Assembly: GCF_048892425.1 (NCBI RefSeq)
Contig: NZ_JBLZHU010000012.1
Coordinates: 1 to 64,000 of the forward strand
Direction of reading: 5' to 3'
DNA: 64,000 nt
Source of the DNA: Pacificispira sp002696645
GTDB taxonomy: Bacteria; Pseudomonadota; Alphaproteobacteria; UBA8366; Aestuariispiraceae
Part shown: positions 19,018-27,705 of the stretch, one piece after another
How the letters are laid out: every line of letters starts with the position of its first letter
How positions within the stretch are numbered: the stretch's first letter is position 1
Notes under the pieces: generated by a model
What the model was told of the DNA's origin: nothing
Seen by the model: only the letters and a program-made list of their open reading frames with translations
Database searches by the model: none
Position numbers and translations under genes: made by a program

Positions 19018-19845
19018 ATGAGTGGATATCTGACCTCAGAAGAAGTGGCAGGTTTCGAACGAGACGGTTACTTTTTGAAGCGGCGTGCGATCACGCAGGC
19101 CCATGCGAAGGATTGCCGTCGTCGTTTGGAAGCGATGGAGGAAACACTCCAGGAGGATTGTAATAAACGCATGAAGATCAAAGCGCATATTGCCTCTCCC
19201 TGGATGGTTGATTTGGCTAGGAACCCGTTGATCCTGGATGCCGTTGAATCACTTCTGGGACCAGATATCTTACTCTTTGGATCATCAATGTTTGCGAAGG
19301 CGGCCCGCAGTGACAAGTTCGTCTCGTGGCATCAGGATTCAGCCTATTACGGCCTGACACCGAATGACTCTGTGACTGTTTGGTTGGCCTTCACCCCCAG
19401 CAATAAAGAGAACGGATGCCTTCGGGTGCTGCCGGGCTCTCATCTGGGGGAGGATTTTGAACATGATGAAACCTATGATCCCAAGAATCTGCTCGCTAAG
19501 GGTCAAACCATTCGCGGTGTCGATGATGACCAGGCCAAATACCTGGAATTAGACCCTGGCGAATTTTCCATGCATCATGTACGCACCGCGCATGGCAGCT
19601 TGGGGAATTACTCGGACGATCATCGGATCGGACTGGCCTTCTTTTACATTGGGGCGCATGTTGGTTCGACTCTGGGCCGTCGCACGGCGCTGTGTGTGCG
19701 GGGACAAGACACATATGGGCATTGGGATGAAGATCCTTTACCCCGTTATGACCTCGACCCGCTCTCGCTCGATTTTCTGACCAATATGTGGTCGAAGTAT
19801 CAAAGCAAAGAGGTGCAGCAAGCGGCGAAAGCTGGTCGCCTTTAA
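19018..19845 (+). CDS. PhyH-family Fe(II)/2-oxoglutarate dioxygenase
   Basis: This 275-residue phytanoyl-CoA dioxygenase-type protein has the iron ligands His105-x-Asp107 (WHQDSAYYG) and a distal His in HHVRTAHGS (residues 186-192). Arg203 (DHRIG) would hold 2-oxoglutarate. Family members hydroxylate small molecules using O2 and 2-oxoglutarate. GGGAG lies seven bases before ATG 19018, so I prefer it to the ATG two codons upstream. Placed between a binding protein and a terminator, it probably modifies the imported compound. Confidence 0.85.
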   Translation: MSGYLTSEEVAGFERDGYFLKRRAITQAHAKDCRRRLEAMEETLQEDCNKRMKIKAHIASPWMVDLARNPLILDAVESLLGPDILLFGSSMFAKAARSDKFVSWHQDSAYYGLTPNDSVTVWLAFTPSNKENGCLRVLPGSHLGEDFEHDETYDPKNLLAKGQTIRGVDDDQAKYLELDPGEFSMHHVRTAHGSLGNYSDDHRIGLAFFYIGAHVGSTLGRRTALCVRGQDTYGHWDEDPLPRYDLDPLSLDFLTNMWSKYQSKEVQQAAKAGRL

Positions 19846-19905
19846 ACAGTCAGGTGGCGGGCGTCAGAACGCCCTGACCAACAGGTATTCCAGGGAAAAT
19901 TAAAG

Positions 19906-19944
19906 AGGGCGGCTCGGCGTTATTCCGACCGCCCTTCTTTTTTT
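19906..19944 (+). terminator. rho-independent terminator after PhyH gene
   Basis: Arms AGGGCGG and CCGCCCT, extended by TCGG/CCGA, are followed by a T-rich run (19936-19944). It ends the first binding-protein/PhyH transcript. Confidence 0.85.
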
Positions 19945-20093
19945 GGCATGGGTTTTTTCTTTGTCTTCTCTCGCTTCGAAAGATTGATTAATATTTAATC
20001 GGCTGTGTTTTTGGTGGTTAAAAATTAGACAAATTCAGGTGGTTGTTCCGAGCTATTTTTAAAAATGTAGTTACAATAGTTATAGTTACGACT

Positions 20094-20110
20094 TTGGCAT
20101 GACCCTTGCT
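20094..20110 (+). promoter_or_regulatory. sigma-54 (-24/-12) promoter, second copy
   Basis: TTGGCAT-GACCC-TTGCT has GG (20096-20097) and GC (20108-20109) exactly 10 bases apart. The preceding bases from GTAGTTACAATAGTTAT on repeat those at the first copy, ending in ACGACTTTGGCAT in both. It would drive the second binding protein and the permease/ATPase genes. Confidence 0.78.
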
Positions 20111-20182
20111 TATTTGAGCCCGGAACAGCTGTTTTCAAAAGGCTGTCTTGGGATTTTTTTGAACAGGAAGGATGTGGTGGAC

Positions 20183-21397
20183 ATGACTATGACACTTAAA
20201 AATGGATTGAAGATAGCGGGTTTGACCTTGGGCATTGCGATGGCAAGTGCTGCTGGGCCAGCCGTGGCTGCGGATGATGTGCTGGTCATTGGGGCGCCTT
20301 TGGCGCTGACCGGTGGTCTGGCCGATGAAGGCAAGAAGCAGCAGGATGTTTGGAAGCTGTGGCTGGACAAAATCAATGCTGCTGGCGGCATTGATGTCGA
20401 CGGCAAGAAAATGCAGGTCAAATTCGTCGAGTATGATTATCAGACGGACGGAAAGCGCGCCGGGCAATTGGCCGAAAAACTGATTACCGATGACAATGTT
20501 GATGTTCTGATGGCGCCATTTGGCTCTGGCCATACGAAGATCATTGCGGCGGTTGCAGAACGGTATCAGGTCCCAATGCTGGCCTGTGTGGCATCCTCAG
20601 TGTCGGTCTATGACCAAGGCTTTAAGTATCTCTTTGGCACGCTTGCGCCAAACACCGGTATGACCGAATCCATGGTCGAATTTTTCAAGGAAAAAAAACC
20701 TGATCTGAAGACTGTGGCGATCTATGGCCGCGATGACGTGTTTCCGAAAGCTATGGCAAGTGCCTTAGCCGCATCTGCTGAATCTGGCGGTTTGGATGTT
20801 GTCTATAATGAGCTTTATGCCGTTGGGACAATGGATCACTCGGCTGCAGTCTCTGCCATTAAGTCGGAGAACCCGGACTGGGTGTACATGACGGGTTATA
20901 CCCAGGATCTTATTTTGGGTCGTAAGCAGTTGTCGGATATGGGCGTAACGTCCCCGATCATCACGATGGTGACGGGCCCTGCCTATCGTGAATTCACTGA
21001 AGGTTTGGGCGACCTTGCGGATGGCGTGACCAGTTCGACCTGGTGGCACCATTCAACCGCCTACACCGATGCGGTGGGCCCATGGAGCACGACAGCTTCC
21101 TTCTATGCTGACTTTACCGCTGCTTATGAGTCCGATCCGGACTATGTTCATGCCTCCTGTGCTGCCGCTGCGGATGTTCTGGTGAGTGCCGTTCAGGCTG
21201 CTGGCTCAAAAGACAAGCAAGCGGTTCGGGATGCCTTGGCAGCCACCGACATCCTGACATTCTATGGCCCGATTGATTTCGGTGATAATGGGATGAATCA
21301 GGGGCGTGAAATGCCAATCATTCAGGTCCAGGGCGAAGAAATTAAAGTCCTATATCCTGAATCGATCAAAAACGCTGATCTGAAAATGATCGACTAA
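20183..21397 (+). CDS. Liv-type ABC substrate-binding protein, paralogue 2
   Basis: This 404-residue periplasmic binding protein has a signal peptide (GPAVAADD) and a type-1 fold start VLVIGAPLALTGGLADEG. It is the paralogue of the 17787 gene and leads the permease/ATPase set that follows. I chose ATG 20183 over an earlier in-frame ATG, because the earlier ATG lies inside the sigma-54 promoter (its A is in the -24 box). The ligand is unknown; the two paralogues may have different specificities for the same permease. Confidence 0.9.
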   Translation: MTMTLKNGLKIAGLTLGIAMASAAGPAVAADDVLVIGAPLALTGGLADEGKKQQDVWKLWLDKINAAGGIDVDGKKMQVKFVEYDYQTDGKRAGQLAEKLITDDNVDVLMAPFGSGHTKIIAAVAERYQVPMLACVASSVSVYDQGFKYLFGTLAPNTGMTESMVEFFKEKKPDLKTVAIYGRDDVFPKAMASALAASAESGGLDVVYNELYAVGTMDHSAAVSAIKSENPDWVYMTGYTQDLILGRKQLSDMGVTSPIITMVTGPAYREFTEGLGDLADGVTSSTWWHHSTAYTDAVGPWSTTASFYADFTAAYESDPDYVHASCAAAADVLVSAVQAAGSKDKQAVRDALAATDILTFYGPIDFGDNGMNQGREMPIIQVQGEEIKVLYPESIKNADLKMID

Positions 21398-21421
21398 AGC
21401 GCGCAATTTGCGGGACAGATT

Positions 21422-21452
21422 GGGGGCGGATTTTGGAGACAAAACCGTCCCC
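21422..21452 (+). other. hairpin between binding protein and permease
   Basis: GGGG-CGG-TTTTG pairs with CAAAA-CCG-CCCC around a GAGA loop, with two small bulges. No T-run follows. Such hairpins after binding-protein genes often protect that message so it outnumbers the permease. Confidence 0.6.
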
Positions 21453-21509
21453 TCTCCGCAAAGGGCTAAATTTTCTTTCGCCACATAAGATCAGATCGGG
21501 ACGTGCATT

Positions 21510-22370
21510 GTGGATATTCTTCAAATCCTCCTTAATGGTATTGTCTTGGGCTCGCTTTATGCCTGTATCGCGATTGGCTTTTCGTTGGTCTGGGGCGTGC
21601 TTAACATCATCAATATGCTGCATGGGTCTTTCATTATTCTCGGCGGCTATCTGACATACTTTGCGTGGCAGTATTCAGGGGTGAACCCCATTGTGGTCCT
21701 GCCGATCATTACGATCATTCTATTCGGCCTGGGCTATGGGCTGCAGTATTTCTTTATCAATAAGGTCGTTATGGCGCCGGTTCTGACCACCCTGACGCTG
21801 ACCTTTGGTCTGGACATGATCCTCTATAACTTGATGACGGTGTTTTTCACGGCGACACCACGCCGTGTGACATTGGATTTAGGAACCTTGAATTTAGGCG
21901 ACCTTTATCTGCCGGTGGATCGCTTGCTGGGAATGGGGTTGGCGCTGTTGTTGACTGCCATCCTGTTCTTGGTGATGCGGGCATCCAAGATTGGTCGTGC
22001 CATTGTCGCTGTACGCATGGATCGTCAGGCCGCCACATTGATGGGCATTCGCGTAAATCACGTCTATGCCATTACCTTTGGGATTGGGGCCTTGATGGCT
22101 GGGGCGGCCGGGGCGATTTTCTCTATGGTCTTTCCCATCACGACAAACCTGACTGGAACATTTCTGGGCAAAGCCTTTGTCATTTGCGTGATTGGCGGCT
22201 TGGGCAGTGTGCCCGGTGCGCTGATTGGCGGCATCGCGCTGGGGCTGATTGAAAGCATCGCCGGCTTCACGATCGGGCCGCAAAATGCGACGACAGTTGG
22301 CTTTCTCTTGATGTTGTTTCTGTTGATTGTGCGACCGACCGGTATTGCTGGTGTTAAGGGATACGAGTAA
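21510..22370 (+). CDS. Liv-type ABC permease, LivH class
   Basis: This 286-residue permease has about eight hydrophobic helices. Its start DILQILLNGIVLGSLYACIA and its GFSLVWGVLNIINMLHGSF block are characteristic of LivH. The Ala/Gly-rich GGLGSVPGALIGG loop is the family's ATPase contact. It starts at GTG 21510, the first plausible codon before the first helix. Its stop overlaps the next start (TAATG). Confidence 0.9.
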   Translation: MDILQILLNGIVLGSLYACIAIGFSLVWGVLNIINMLHGSFIILGGYLTYFAWQYSGVNPIVVLPIITIILFGLGYGLQYFFINKVVMAPVLTTLTLTFGLDMILYNLMTVFFTATPRRVTLDLGTLNLGDLYLPVDRLLGMGLALLLTAILFLVMRASKIGRAIVAVRMDRQAATLMGIRVNHVYAITFGIGALMAGAAGAIFSMVFPITTNLTGTFLGKAFVICVIGGLGSVPGALIGGIALGLIESIAGFTIGPQNATTVGFLLMLFLLIVRPTGIAGVKGYE

Positions 22371-23344
22371 TGAAACAGCTTTTATGCTTCGGCGCCTTTG
22401 CGTTGTGGGTGGCTATGATTGCCGCGACGCCGCTTCTCGCGGATAACTATACGATCCGGATCGCAATATCTGTTTCAATGTTTTCCGTCATGGCGGTCTC
22501 TTGGAACTTTATCGGCGGGTTCACGGGGTATCCGTCCTTTTCAACAGCAGCCTTTTTTGGAATTGGTTGTTATGCAGGAGCCATTGCCCAGCGCAATGGG
22601 GTGCCGTTGGTGCTGGCCTGGTTGTTTGCAACACTCCTCGTTGCCGTGTTTGCCGCCTTGCTGGGGGCCATCATTCTGCGCCTGAAGGGTCACTATTTCG
22701 CCATTGGGTCCATTGCCATTGTTGAACTGACACGGTTGATTACATCGTCTTGGGGCAGTCTGACAGGTGGGGGCGACGGTCTGAATGTTCCATTGCTGCA
22801 GGGAAGCCCGCAGGAGGTCGCTGGTCTTGTTCTGTATGTGATGCTTGGAATTCTGGTACTGGCATTCCTGACATCAGTTTATGTGGACAGGTCTCGTTTA
22901 GGGTTTGGTCTGAAATGCATCAGCCAGAACGAAGACGCGGCGAATATGGTTGGCGTGAACACGACAGCGTTCAAGATTGTTGCCTATACCTTGTCGGCTG
23001 TGTTTTGCGGCGCTGTCGGGGCGGTTTATGCCTCCTGGGTTGGTTATATCGATCCCACGGACAGTTTTTCCATCTTGCTGACCTTAAAGGTGCCGGTAAT
23101 GGTCCTCCTTGGCGGCGCTGGAACCTTGTTGGGTCCCGTCCTGGGCACGGGTGTTTTCATTCTGTTGGAAGAGGTTTTCTGGGCAAACTTCCTGCAATGG
23201 AACCGTGCGATCCTGGGCGGCATTATTGTCTTCCTGATTTTCTTCCTGCCCAACGGTTTGTTGAAAATTCAGTATCTTGAGCTTTATGCCGCGATTTTGA
23301 AAAGGCTTCCCACGCGGTCTCAAAAACCAGGAGAAGGTTCATGA
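22370..23344 (+). CDS. Liv-type ABC permease, LivM class
   Basis: This 324-residue membrane protein has the LivM landmarks: SWNFIGGFTGYPSFSTAAFF near residue 45, a middle AISQ-like loop GFGLKCISQNEDAANMVGVN and a late GGAGTLLGPVLG. It pairs with the LivH-class subunit to form the channel. Start and stop overlap both neighbours, showing tight translational coupling. Confidence 0.9.
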   Translation: MKQLLCFGAFALWVAMIAATPLLADNYTIRIAISVSMFSVMAVSWNFIGGFTGYPSFSTAAFFGIGCYAGAIAQRNGVPLVLAWLFATLLVAVFAALLGAIILRLKGHYFAIGSIAIVELTRLITSSWGSLTGGGDGLNVPLLQGSPQEVAGLVLYVMLGILVLAFLTSVYVDRSRLGFGLKCISQNEDAANMVGVNTTAFKIVAYTLSAVFCGAVGAVYASWVGYIDPTDSFSILLTLKVPVMVLLGGAGTLLGPVLGTGVFILLEEVFWANFLQWNRAILGGIIVFLIFFLPNGLLKIQYLELYAAILKRLPTRSQKPGEGS

Positions 23345-24099
23345 CTGAGATCCTCAGACTGGAGAATGTCGGTAAGCAGTTCGGCGGCATCCACGCGGTT
23401 AATGATGTATCTTTCAGCCTCGTTGAAGGTGAAATTATTGGGCTGATAGGGCCCAATGGGGCGGGAAAGACCACCTTGGTCAACTTGATTACCGGGGTTC
23501 ATCCGCTGTCATCGGGAAAAGTGATTTTTGCCGGTGAAGATGTCAGCCGCCAGCAGGCCTTTCAGGCCGCAAGACGGGGCCTGGCACGGACATTTCAGAT
23601 CGTCCAACCCTTTCCCAAAATGACGGTATTGGAGAATGTTGCGGCCGGGGCCTTGTTTGGGGGCGGATCCACCTCTGTGCAGGAGGCAATGGAGCTTGCA
23701 CGCAAAGAATTGGAATTCGTTGGCCTGGACCATGTGGCCGATACGGCGGCATCCTCTCTTGCTTTACCAAACCGCAAGCGTCTGGAACTGGCAAAGAGCC
23801 TAGCCATGCGCCCGAAAGTTCTGTTGCTGGATGAGGTGAATGCGGGCCTTAACGCCACTGAAATCGATGGGGCGCTGGATTTGATCCGTAAGATCGCCGC
23901 CCGAGGCGTCACAATTCTGATCATCGAGCATTTGATGAAGGTCGTGCTTTCGATCTCTCAACGGATTCTGGTTTTACACCATGGGGAATTGATTGCCCAA
24001 GGGGATCCAAGAACGGTTATTGAGGACCCTCAAGTTGTTGAGGCCTATCTGGGGTCCAAATTTGCAGCGCGAGTCAAAGCGGAGTCTCATCATGCCTGA
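23341..24099 (+). CDS. Liv-type ABC ATPase, LivG class
   Basis: This 252-residue ATPase has Walker A GPNGAGKTT near residue 37, Walker B KVLLLDEVNAGL and an H-loop IIIEHLM. The signature region reads LALPNRKRLELAKSLA and so lacks the usual SxGQ or YGQQ core. That is unusual, although the partner ATPase keeps a full signature. LivG-type subunits often have a degenerate signature, so the pair may still be active. The start overlaps the previous stop by four bases. Confidence 0.9.
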   Translation: MTEILRLENVGKQFGGIHAVNDVSFSLVEGEIIGLIGPNGAGKTTLVNLITGVHPLSSGKVIFAGEDVSRQQAFQAARRGLARTFQIVQPFPKMTVLENVAAGALFGGGSTSVQEAMELARKELEFVGLDHVADTAASSLALPNRKRLELAKSLAMRPKVLLLDEVNAGLNATEIDGALDLIRKIAARGVTILIIEHLMKVVLSISQRILVLHHGELIAQGDPRTVIEDPQVVEAYLGSKFAARVKAESHHA

Positions 24100-24808
24100 A
24101 TCTTTTCTAGAGATTAATGGAATAGAGGCGGGTTACGGCGACGTGCGGGTTCTCTGGGATATCTCCCTTTCCGTTGAGAAGGGAGAGATCGCCTGTATCG
24201 TAGGCTCTAACGGTGCGGGGAAAACCACGCTGCTCAATACAATTTCAGGCATCGTGAAGCCAACGGCGGGCAGCATTAAGCTTGACGGGCAGGAATTGGT
24301 TGGCTGTTTGCCCGATGCTGTTTTGAAGACAGGGATCGCCCATGTTCCAGAAGGGCGGCGCTTGTTTAAGGGCCTGTCAGTTCAGGACAACCTGATGCTG
24401 GGCGCCTATCTGCGCGATGACCGTGAATCCATTCGCGAAGACCTTTCCTTTGTCTATGACCTGTTTCCGATTCTAAAGGAACGCTCCACCCAGGATGCGA
24501 CAACGATGTCTGGTGGAGAGCAGCAAATGTGCGCGATCGGTCGTGGTATCATGTCAAAGCCACGGCTGTTGATGATCGATGAACTCTCACTGGGGTTGGC
24601 ACCGCGATTGGTTGACCGTTTGGGGGATACGCTGTTGGAAATTAACAAGTCGGGCCTGACCATCTTGTTGGTGGAGCAGGATGTCATGACCGCGTTTGAA
24701 ATTGCGAAACGCGCTTTTGTGATTGAGACCGGGCGTGTGTCGATTTCGGGTTCCACGGCGGAACTGGGCAATGATCCCAAAATCAAAGAAGCCTATATGG
24801 GAATCTAA
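24092..24808 (+). CDS. Liv-type ABC ATPase, LivF class
   Basis: This 238-residue ATPase has Walker A GSNGAGKTT, the LivF motif HVPEGRRLFKGLSVQDNL, signature MSGGEQQMCAIGRGI, Walker B RLLMIDELSLGL and H-loop LLVEQDV. The start at 24092 overlaps the LivG stop by eight bases; an upstream in-frame extension lies inside the LivG gene and is not real. It is the last gene of the import operon and is followed by a hairpin. Confidence 0.9.
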   Translation: MPESFLEINGIEAGYGDVRVLWDISLSVEKGEIACIVGSNGAGKTTLLNTISGIVKPTAGSIKLDGQELVGCLPDAVLKTGIAHVPEGRRLFKGLSVQDNLMLGAYLRDDRESIREDLSFVYDLFPILKERSTQDATTMSGGEQQMCAIGRGIMSKPRLLMIDELSLGLAPRLVDRLGDTLLEINKSGLTILLVEQDVMTAFEIAKRAFVIETGRVSISGSTAELGNDPKIKEAYMGI

Positions 24809-24829
24809 CCCGCCTCGAGTTAGCGGGTT
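24807..24829. terminator. hairpin between convergent genes
   Basis: AACCCGC pairs with GCGGGTT around a nine-base loop, overlapping the LivF stop codon. It lies between the convergent LivF and phosphoribosyltransferase genes and may end both. The T-run is weak. Confidence 0.5.
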
Positions 24830-24843
24830 CTGAAAGGCCCATG

Positions 24844-25590
24844 TTATTGGGCTGTTGTGTCGATTGTTTCGGGAATGGGGAACCAGCCGTCTGCCTGATG
24901 TTCAAACAGCGGTGCGGCGATCACACTTTTGACCAGGGCGGATGATCCATGGAACTCTTGCTCCAGGGTGGTTTTCCACAAAACACCTTGGCGCATCGCA
25001 ACCAGAATGCCGATGACTTCGCAATCCTGACGGTGCAGCAGTCTCAAGACAGAGAGGATTGTGGACCCGCTGGAGATTGCATCATCCACAATGATCACAC
25101 GCTTTTTATTCAGGCGAGGCAGGATATTGGGATCGAGATATATTTTTTTGCTGCGGTCGGGGCTAGTGATTGAATAGACCGGTTCGGACAGGTCATCTGA
25201 GTACCAGAATTTCCGGGAATAGCCTAAAGGAATAAAATGGGAATGCCCCAGTTTTTCAGCAATCATGGGCGCAAAGGCCAGGCCAAGGGTGGGCAGGCCC
25301 ACGATCTGGTCTGGATTGATTGATTTTGCAATATCGGCCATCGCGTCTGTCAGTGCGCTGATGACGGAGAAGCTGGCTTGATTTGCGATCAGGGAGGCAA
25401 CGGCGCGGTCGCCCTCTGGCAGTTTACGCAGCGGCAACAACAAGGCCCGCTTGTCTGGCATGAGGGCTGGATAGCCATAGCGATACGGTGCGGCCTGCAC
25501 GGCTTTCGGATCACCAGCCGGTATCAGGTCTTGCCAGAATGTGGTTGTTGGAATGATAAAATCTGACTTTGGTGATGGCGTTGAGCTCAT
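24844..25590 (-). CDS. phosphoribosyltransferase-family protein
   Basis: This 248-residue type-I phosphoribosyltransferase has the PRPP-binding loop VIIVDDAISSGST at about residues 168-180. It also has an upstream GLPTLGLAFAPMIAEKLGHS flavour typical of purine/orotate PRTases. It would join a nucleobase to PRPP, or, if regulatory, sense PRPP. I start it at ATG 25590 (MSSTPSPK). An upstream extension would run over the divergent Rieske gene. Its place beside a transporter and a molybdenum hydroxylase suggests a heterocyclic nitrogen base as substrate of the locus. Confidence 0.8.
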   Translation of the reverse strand: MSSTPSPKSDFIIPTTTFWQDLIPAGDPKAVQAAPYRYGYPALMPDKRALLLPLRKLPEGDRAVASLIANQASFSVISALTDAMADIAKSINPDQIVGLPTLGLAFAPMIAEKLGHSHFIPLGYSRKFWYSDDLSEPVYSITSPDRSKKIYLDPNILPRLNKKRVIIVDDAISSGSTILSVLRLLHRQDCEVIGILVAMRQGVLWKTTLEQEFHGSSALVKSVIAAPLFEHQADGWFPIPETIDTTAQ

Positions 25591-25622
25591 GGAATACACT
25601 CTTTTCAGAATTCGGTGATGTG

Positions 25623-25973
25623 ATGGACAATGGTGATGGCGAATGGTGCCCGGTAGCATCCCTTGCGGATTTGTCTCCCGACACGCCGCTAGAAGTGATC
25701 GTCGAAGATACTGTTGTCATCCTGCTGAAGGTGGACGGAGAGGTCGTCGCGTATCAAGGATTGTGCCCGCATCAATTTGCCAGACTGGCCCAGGGTTATG
25801 TCGCGGCAGGATCGATCCATTGTCCCCAGCATAAGGCGTGTTTTGATCTTCGCGATGGGGTTTGTGGGCCCGGCTGGATGTTGCCCGCCTTGCGCCAATA
25901 CACTCTCCGGGTTGATGCGGCAGGAACCGTTGCGTTGGCCTCTCCTCTGTCCACAAAGCGCCCCTCTATCTGA
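25623..25973 (+). CDS. Rieske-type 2Fe-2S ferredoxin
   Basis: This 116-residue protein has one Rieske cluster site: Cys48-Pro-His50 and Cys67-Pro-Gln-His70. It has no signal peptide, so it is a soluble electron carrier, probably for an oxygenase. Its start lies only 32 bases from the divergent phosphoribosyltransferase start, so its promoter must overlap that gene. A longer version starting at 25569 would overlap the neighbour head to head. No partner oxygenase is adjacent; the PhyH enzyme does not need it. Confidence 0.82.
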   Translation: MDNGDGEWCPVASLADLSPDTPLEVIVEDTVVILLKVDGEVVAYQGLCPHQFARLAQGYVAAGSIHCPQHKACFDLRDGVCGPGWMLPALRQYTLRVDAAGTVALASPLSTKRPSI

Positions 25974-25980
25974 CAATCAC

Positions 25981-27129
25981 TCAATCCTCGGGCCAGGGGG
26001 AAACGCCCCGTCCAATCAGACCAGCTTTGCCGGTGCTCTCGACCATACCCAGATTGATCCCTAGGCAGGTTCGCGGGCGGGTCAGATCCAGTCCTACATG
26101 AACGCTTTGGTCGGAAAGCGCGGGATGCGGCCCGATAAAAGGGGCATGTGCGGCTGGTGTGAAATAATCTGGATGTACATGGTCGCGGTAGGACTCCGCC
26201 AGGCTGGGCGTTGTCCGCAGGCAAGCCGCGCCAAAGCCTAGTGCGTCGATCACGGCACTGTCGCCGATTGCGGGTAGCGCGCTGGCGAATTCCTGTCCGT
26301 TAAATTTTGGTCCAATCGGGGGCAGCGCGGGACGCGTGATCCAGGCCTCAGGATCCGACGCTACCTTATACCCCATATTCTGGCCATTTCCGCCACAGGC
26401 GACCAGCATATTGCTTTCTGCAACACCGGCCCCAGCACCGATCATCAGCGCACTGCTGGCCATAATTATATTCAGGGCAAACTGGTTTGCCTTGTCCAGA
26501 TAGGACGCGGCCTCATCCTCTAATGACTCCGGGAAAATGTCTCGTATTTGGGCCTGCGTGGCGGCAACTTGGCCGTGAAGGTCATCGCCATGCCGTAAGG
26601 CATAGTCCAGTATTGGTAGCAATGGAACCGCATCCGTTAGCGCCGCTGCCAATGTTGCGCCAATAGGATCCGTCAGTCGGCGCAGCAGGGCAAGGCCGTC
26701 TGGATGTCCGTTGCCCAGCCGCAATGCATAGGGCAATGGGCCATCATTTAAGGGCGAAACGCGCTTGTTCTGGGGACTGGTACGGTCGGTCACCTCAACG
26801 CAGAAGACACTTGGACCAACGATGAAGGCCAGGGGCGTTACCACCCCAAAATCTTGCGCGGGGCGCAGTTGCAATTGGCCGGACCGCAAATGGGTGAGCA
26901 TTTCCGATTCAGATTCTGCCCAGCCTTCCAGTTGCGCCGTCGCCGTGATGGCATTGCGCATGGGGGCCGGTAGGTCCGACAGATCAGCGAAAGGGGGACC
27001 GGCATGCAGCAGAGTCCGGTCCGGGAGGCTTGGCACCAGTTCTTTTAGCCGTGCGATACGGGTCAGCATCGGCACGACGGCGATTAGCTTTTTATAGGAT
27101 TTTTGTGTGGCTGCAGAAGAATGAGACAC
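25981..27129 (-). CDS. DUF1116 / AllG-like protein
   Basis: This 382-residue protein matches the DUF1116 family (AllG, formerly YlbE), part of the oxamate carbamoyltransferase of allantoin breakdown. Landmarks are RTLLHAGPPFADLSDLPAPM, QLEGWAES, DFGVVTPLAFIVGPSVFCVE and SPLNDGPLPYALRLGNGHPD. In E. coli it works with AllF and AllH; neither is recognisable here. The GTG at 27129 has GGAG seven bases upstream. It ends seven bases from the convergent Rieske gene. A carbamoyl-transfer or ureide-related role is inferred. Confidence 0.75.
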   Translation of the reverse strand: MSHSSAATQKSYKKLIAVVPMLTRIARLKELVPSLPDRTLLHAGPPFADLSDLPAPMRNAITATAQLEGWAESESEMLTHLRSGQLQLRPAQDFGVVTPLAFIVGPSVFCVEVTDRTSPQNKRVSPLNDGPLPYALRLGNGHPDGLALLRRLTDPIGATLAAALTDAVPLLPILDYALRHGDDLHGQVAATQAQIRDIFPESLEDEAASYLDKANQFALNIIMASSALMIGAGAGVAESNMLVACGGNGQNMGYKVASDPEAWITRPALPPIGPKFNGQEFASALPAIGDSAVIDALGFGAACLRTTPSLAESYRDHVHPDYFTPAAHAPFIGPHPALSDQSVHVGLDLTRPRTCLGINLGMVESTGKAGLIGRGVSPWPED

Positions 27130-27168
27130 AATTAGGCTCCTGAAATGATTGACGCGATCTGGCTGTTG

Positions 27169-27669
27169 TCAGCTTGTGGGGCTGTTTGCGTCGATGATTT
27201 GCGTCATCATCTCGATCAACCGAACACGGTCTTGTGGGGCCAGTGCCTCGATGGTGCGCTCATGGGCGCGCTTTGCCCGCTCATCCAGAATGGCCAGCAT
27301 TTCCTTGCCGTCATCGGTCAGCGTGGTCAGGCGAATGCGACGATCGCTGGACGACACGCGCCGTTTGATAAGCCCCCGTTTTTTTAGGCGATCAAGGATA
27401 TCGGTCATGTTGGTTTTGTCGATCGCGACCGCATTGGCCAGGGTCGTTTGGTCGACAGCGCCAGTTTGTTGCAGGGCGGATAAAACGGAATACATCACCG
27501 GTGTGATGTTTTGATCCCCGCATTCCAGTGCGAAAAGCGCTGTATGGATTTGATGCAGGCGTCGAATTAAAACACCGGGTCTGGACGTAAGTGAGCCATC
27601 CCGCCAAGGATCTGTTGAACTTTTCTGATTGTCATTGGGTTGCATTTTTTGAACCAATTGAAATGTCAT
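27169..27669 (-). CDS. MarR-family transcription regulator
   Basis: This roughly 166-residue winged-helix regulator has TLANAVAIDKTNMTDILDRL as recognition helix region and RRVSSSDRRIRLTTLTDDGK as the wing, both classical MarR features. I prefer ATG 27669; a TTG further upstream and an ATG eight codons in are alternatives. It lies within the molybdenum-hydroxylase operon and probably controls it in response to the substrate or a product. Confidence 0.85.
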   Translation of the reverse strand: MTFQLVQKMQPNDNQKSSTDPWRDGSLTSRPGVLIRRLHQIHTALFALECGDQNITPVMYSVLSALQQTGAVDQTTLANAVAIDKTNMTDILDRLKKRGLIKRRVSSSDRRIRLTTLTDDGKEMLAILDERAKRAHERTIEALAPQDRVRLIEMMTQIIDANSPTS

Positions 27670-27705
27670 TGTTATAAATTTCCCCTTCAAAAGAGTGAAT
27701 GGAAG

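Larger units (their letters stand above)
19846..20182. other. terminator and promoter gap
   Basis: This 337-base gap contains the terminator at 19906, a palindrome GATTAATATTTAATC at 19986-20000 and the second sigma-54 promoter at 20094. The palindrome is about 95 bases before the -24 element, a position where an enhancer-binding protein could act. No gene is seen. Confidence 0.55.
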
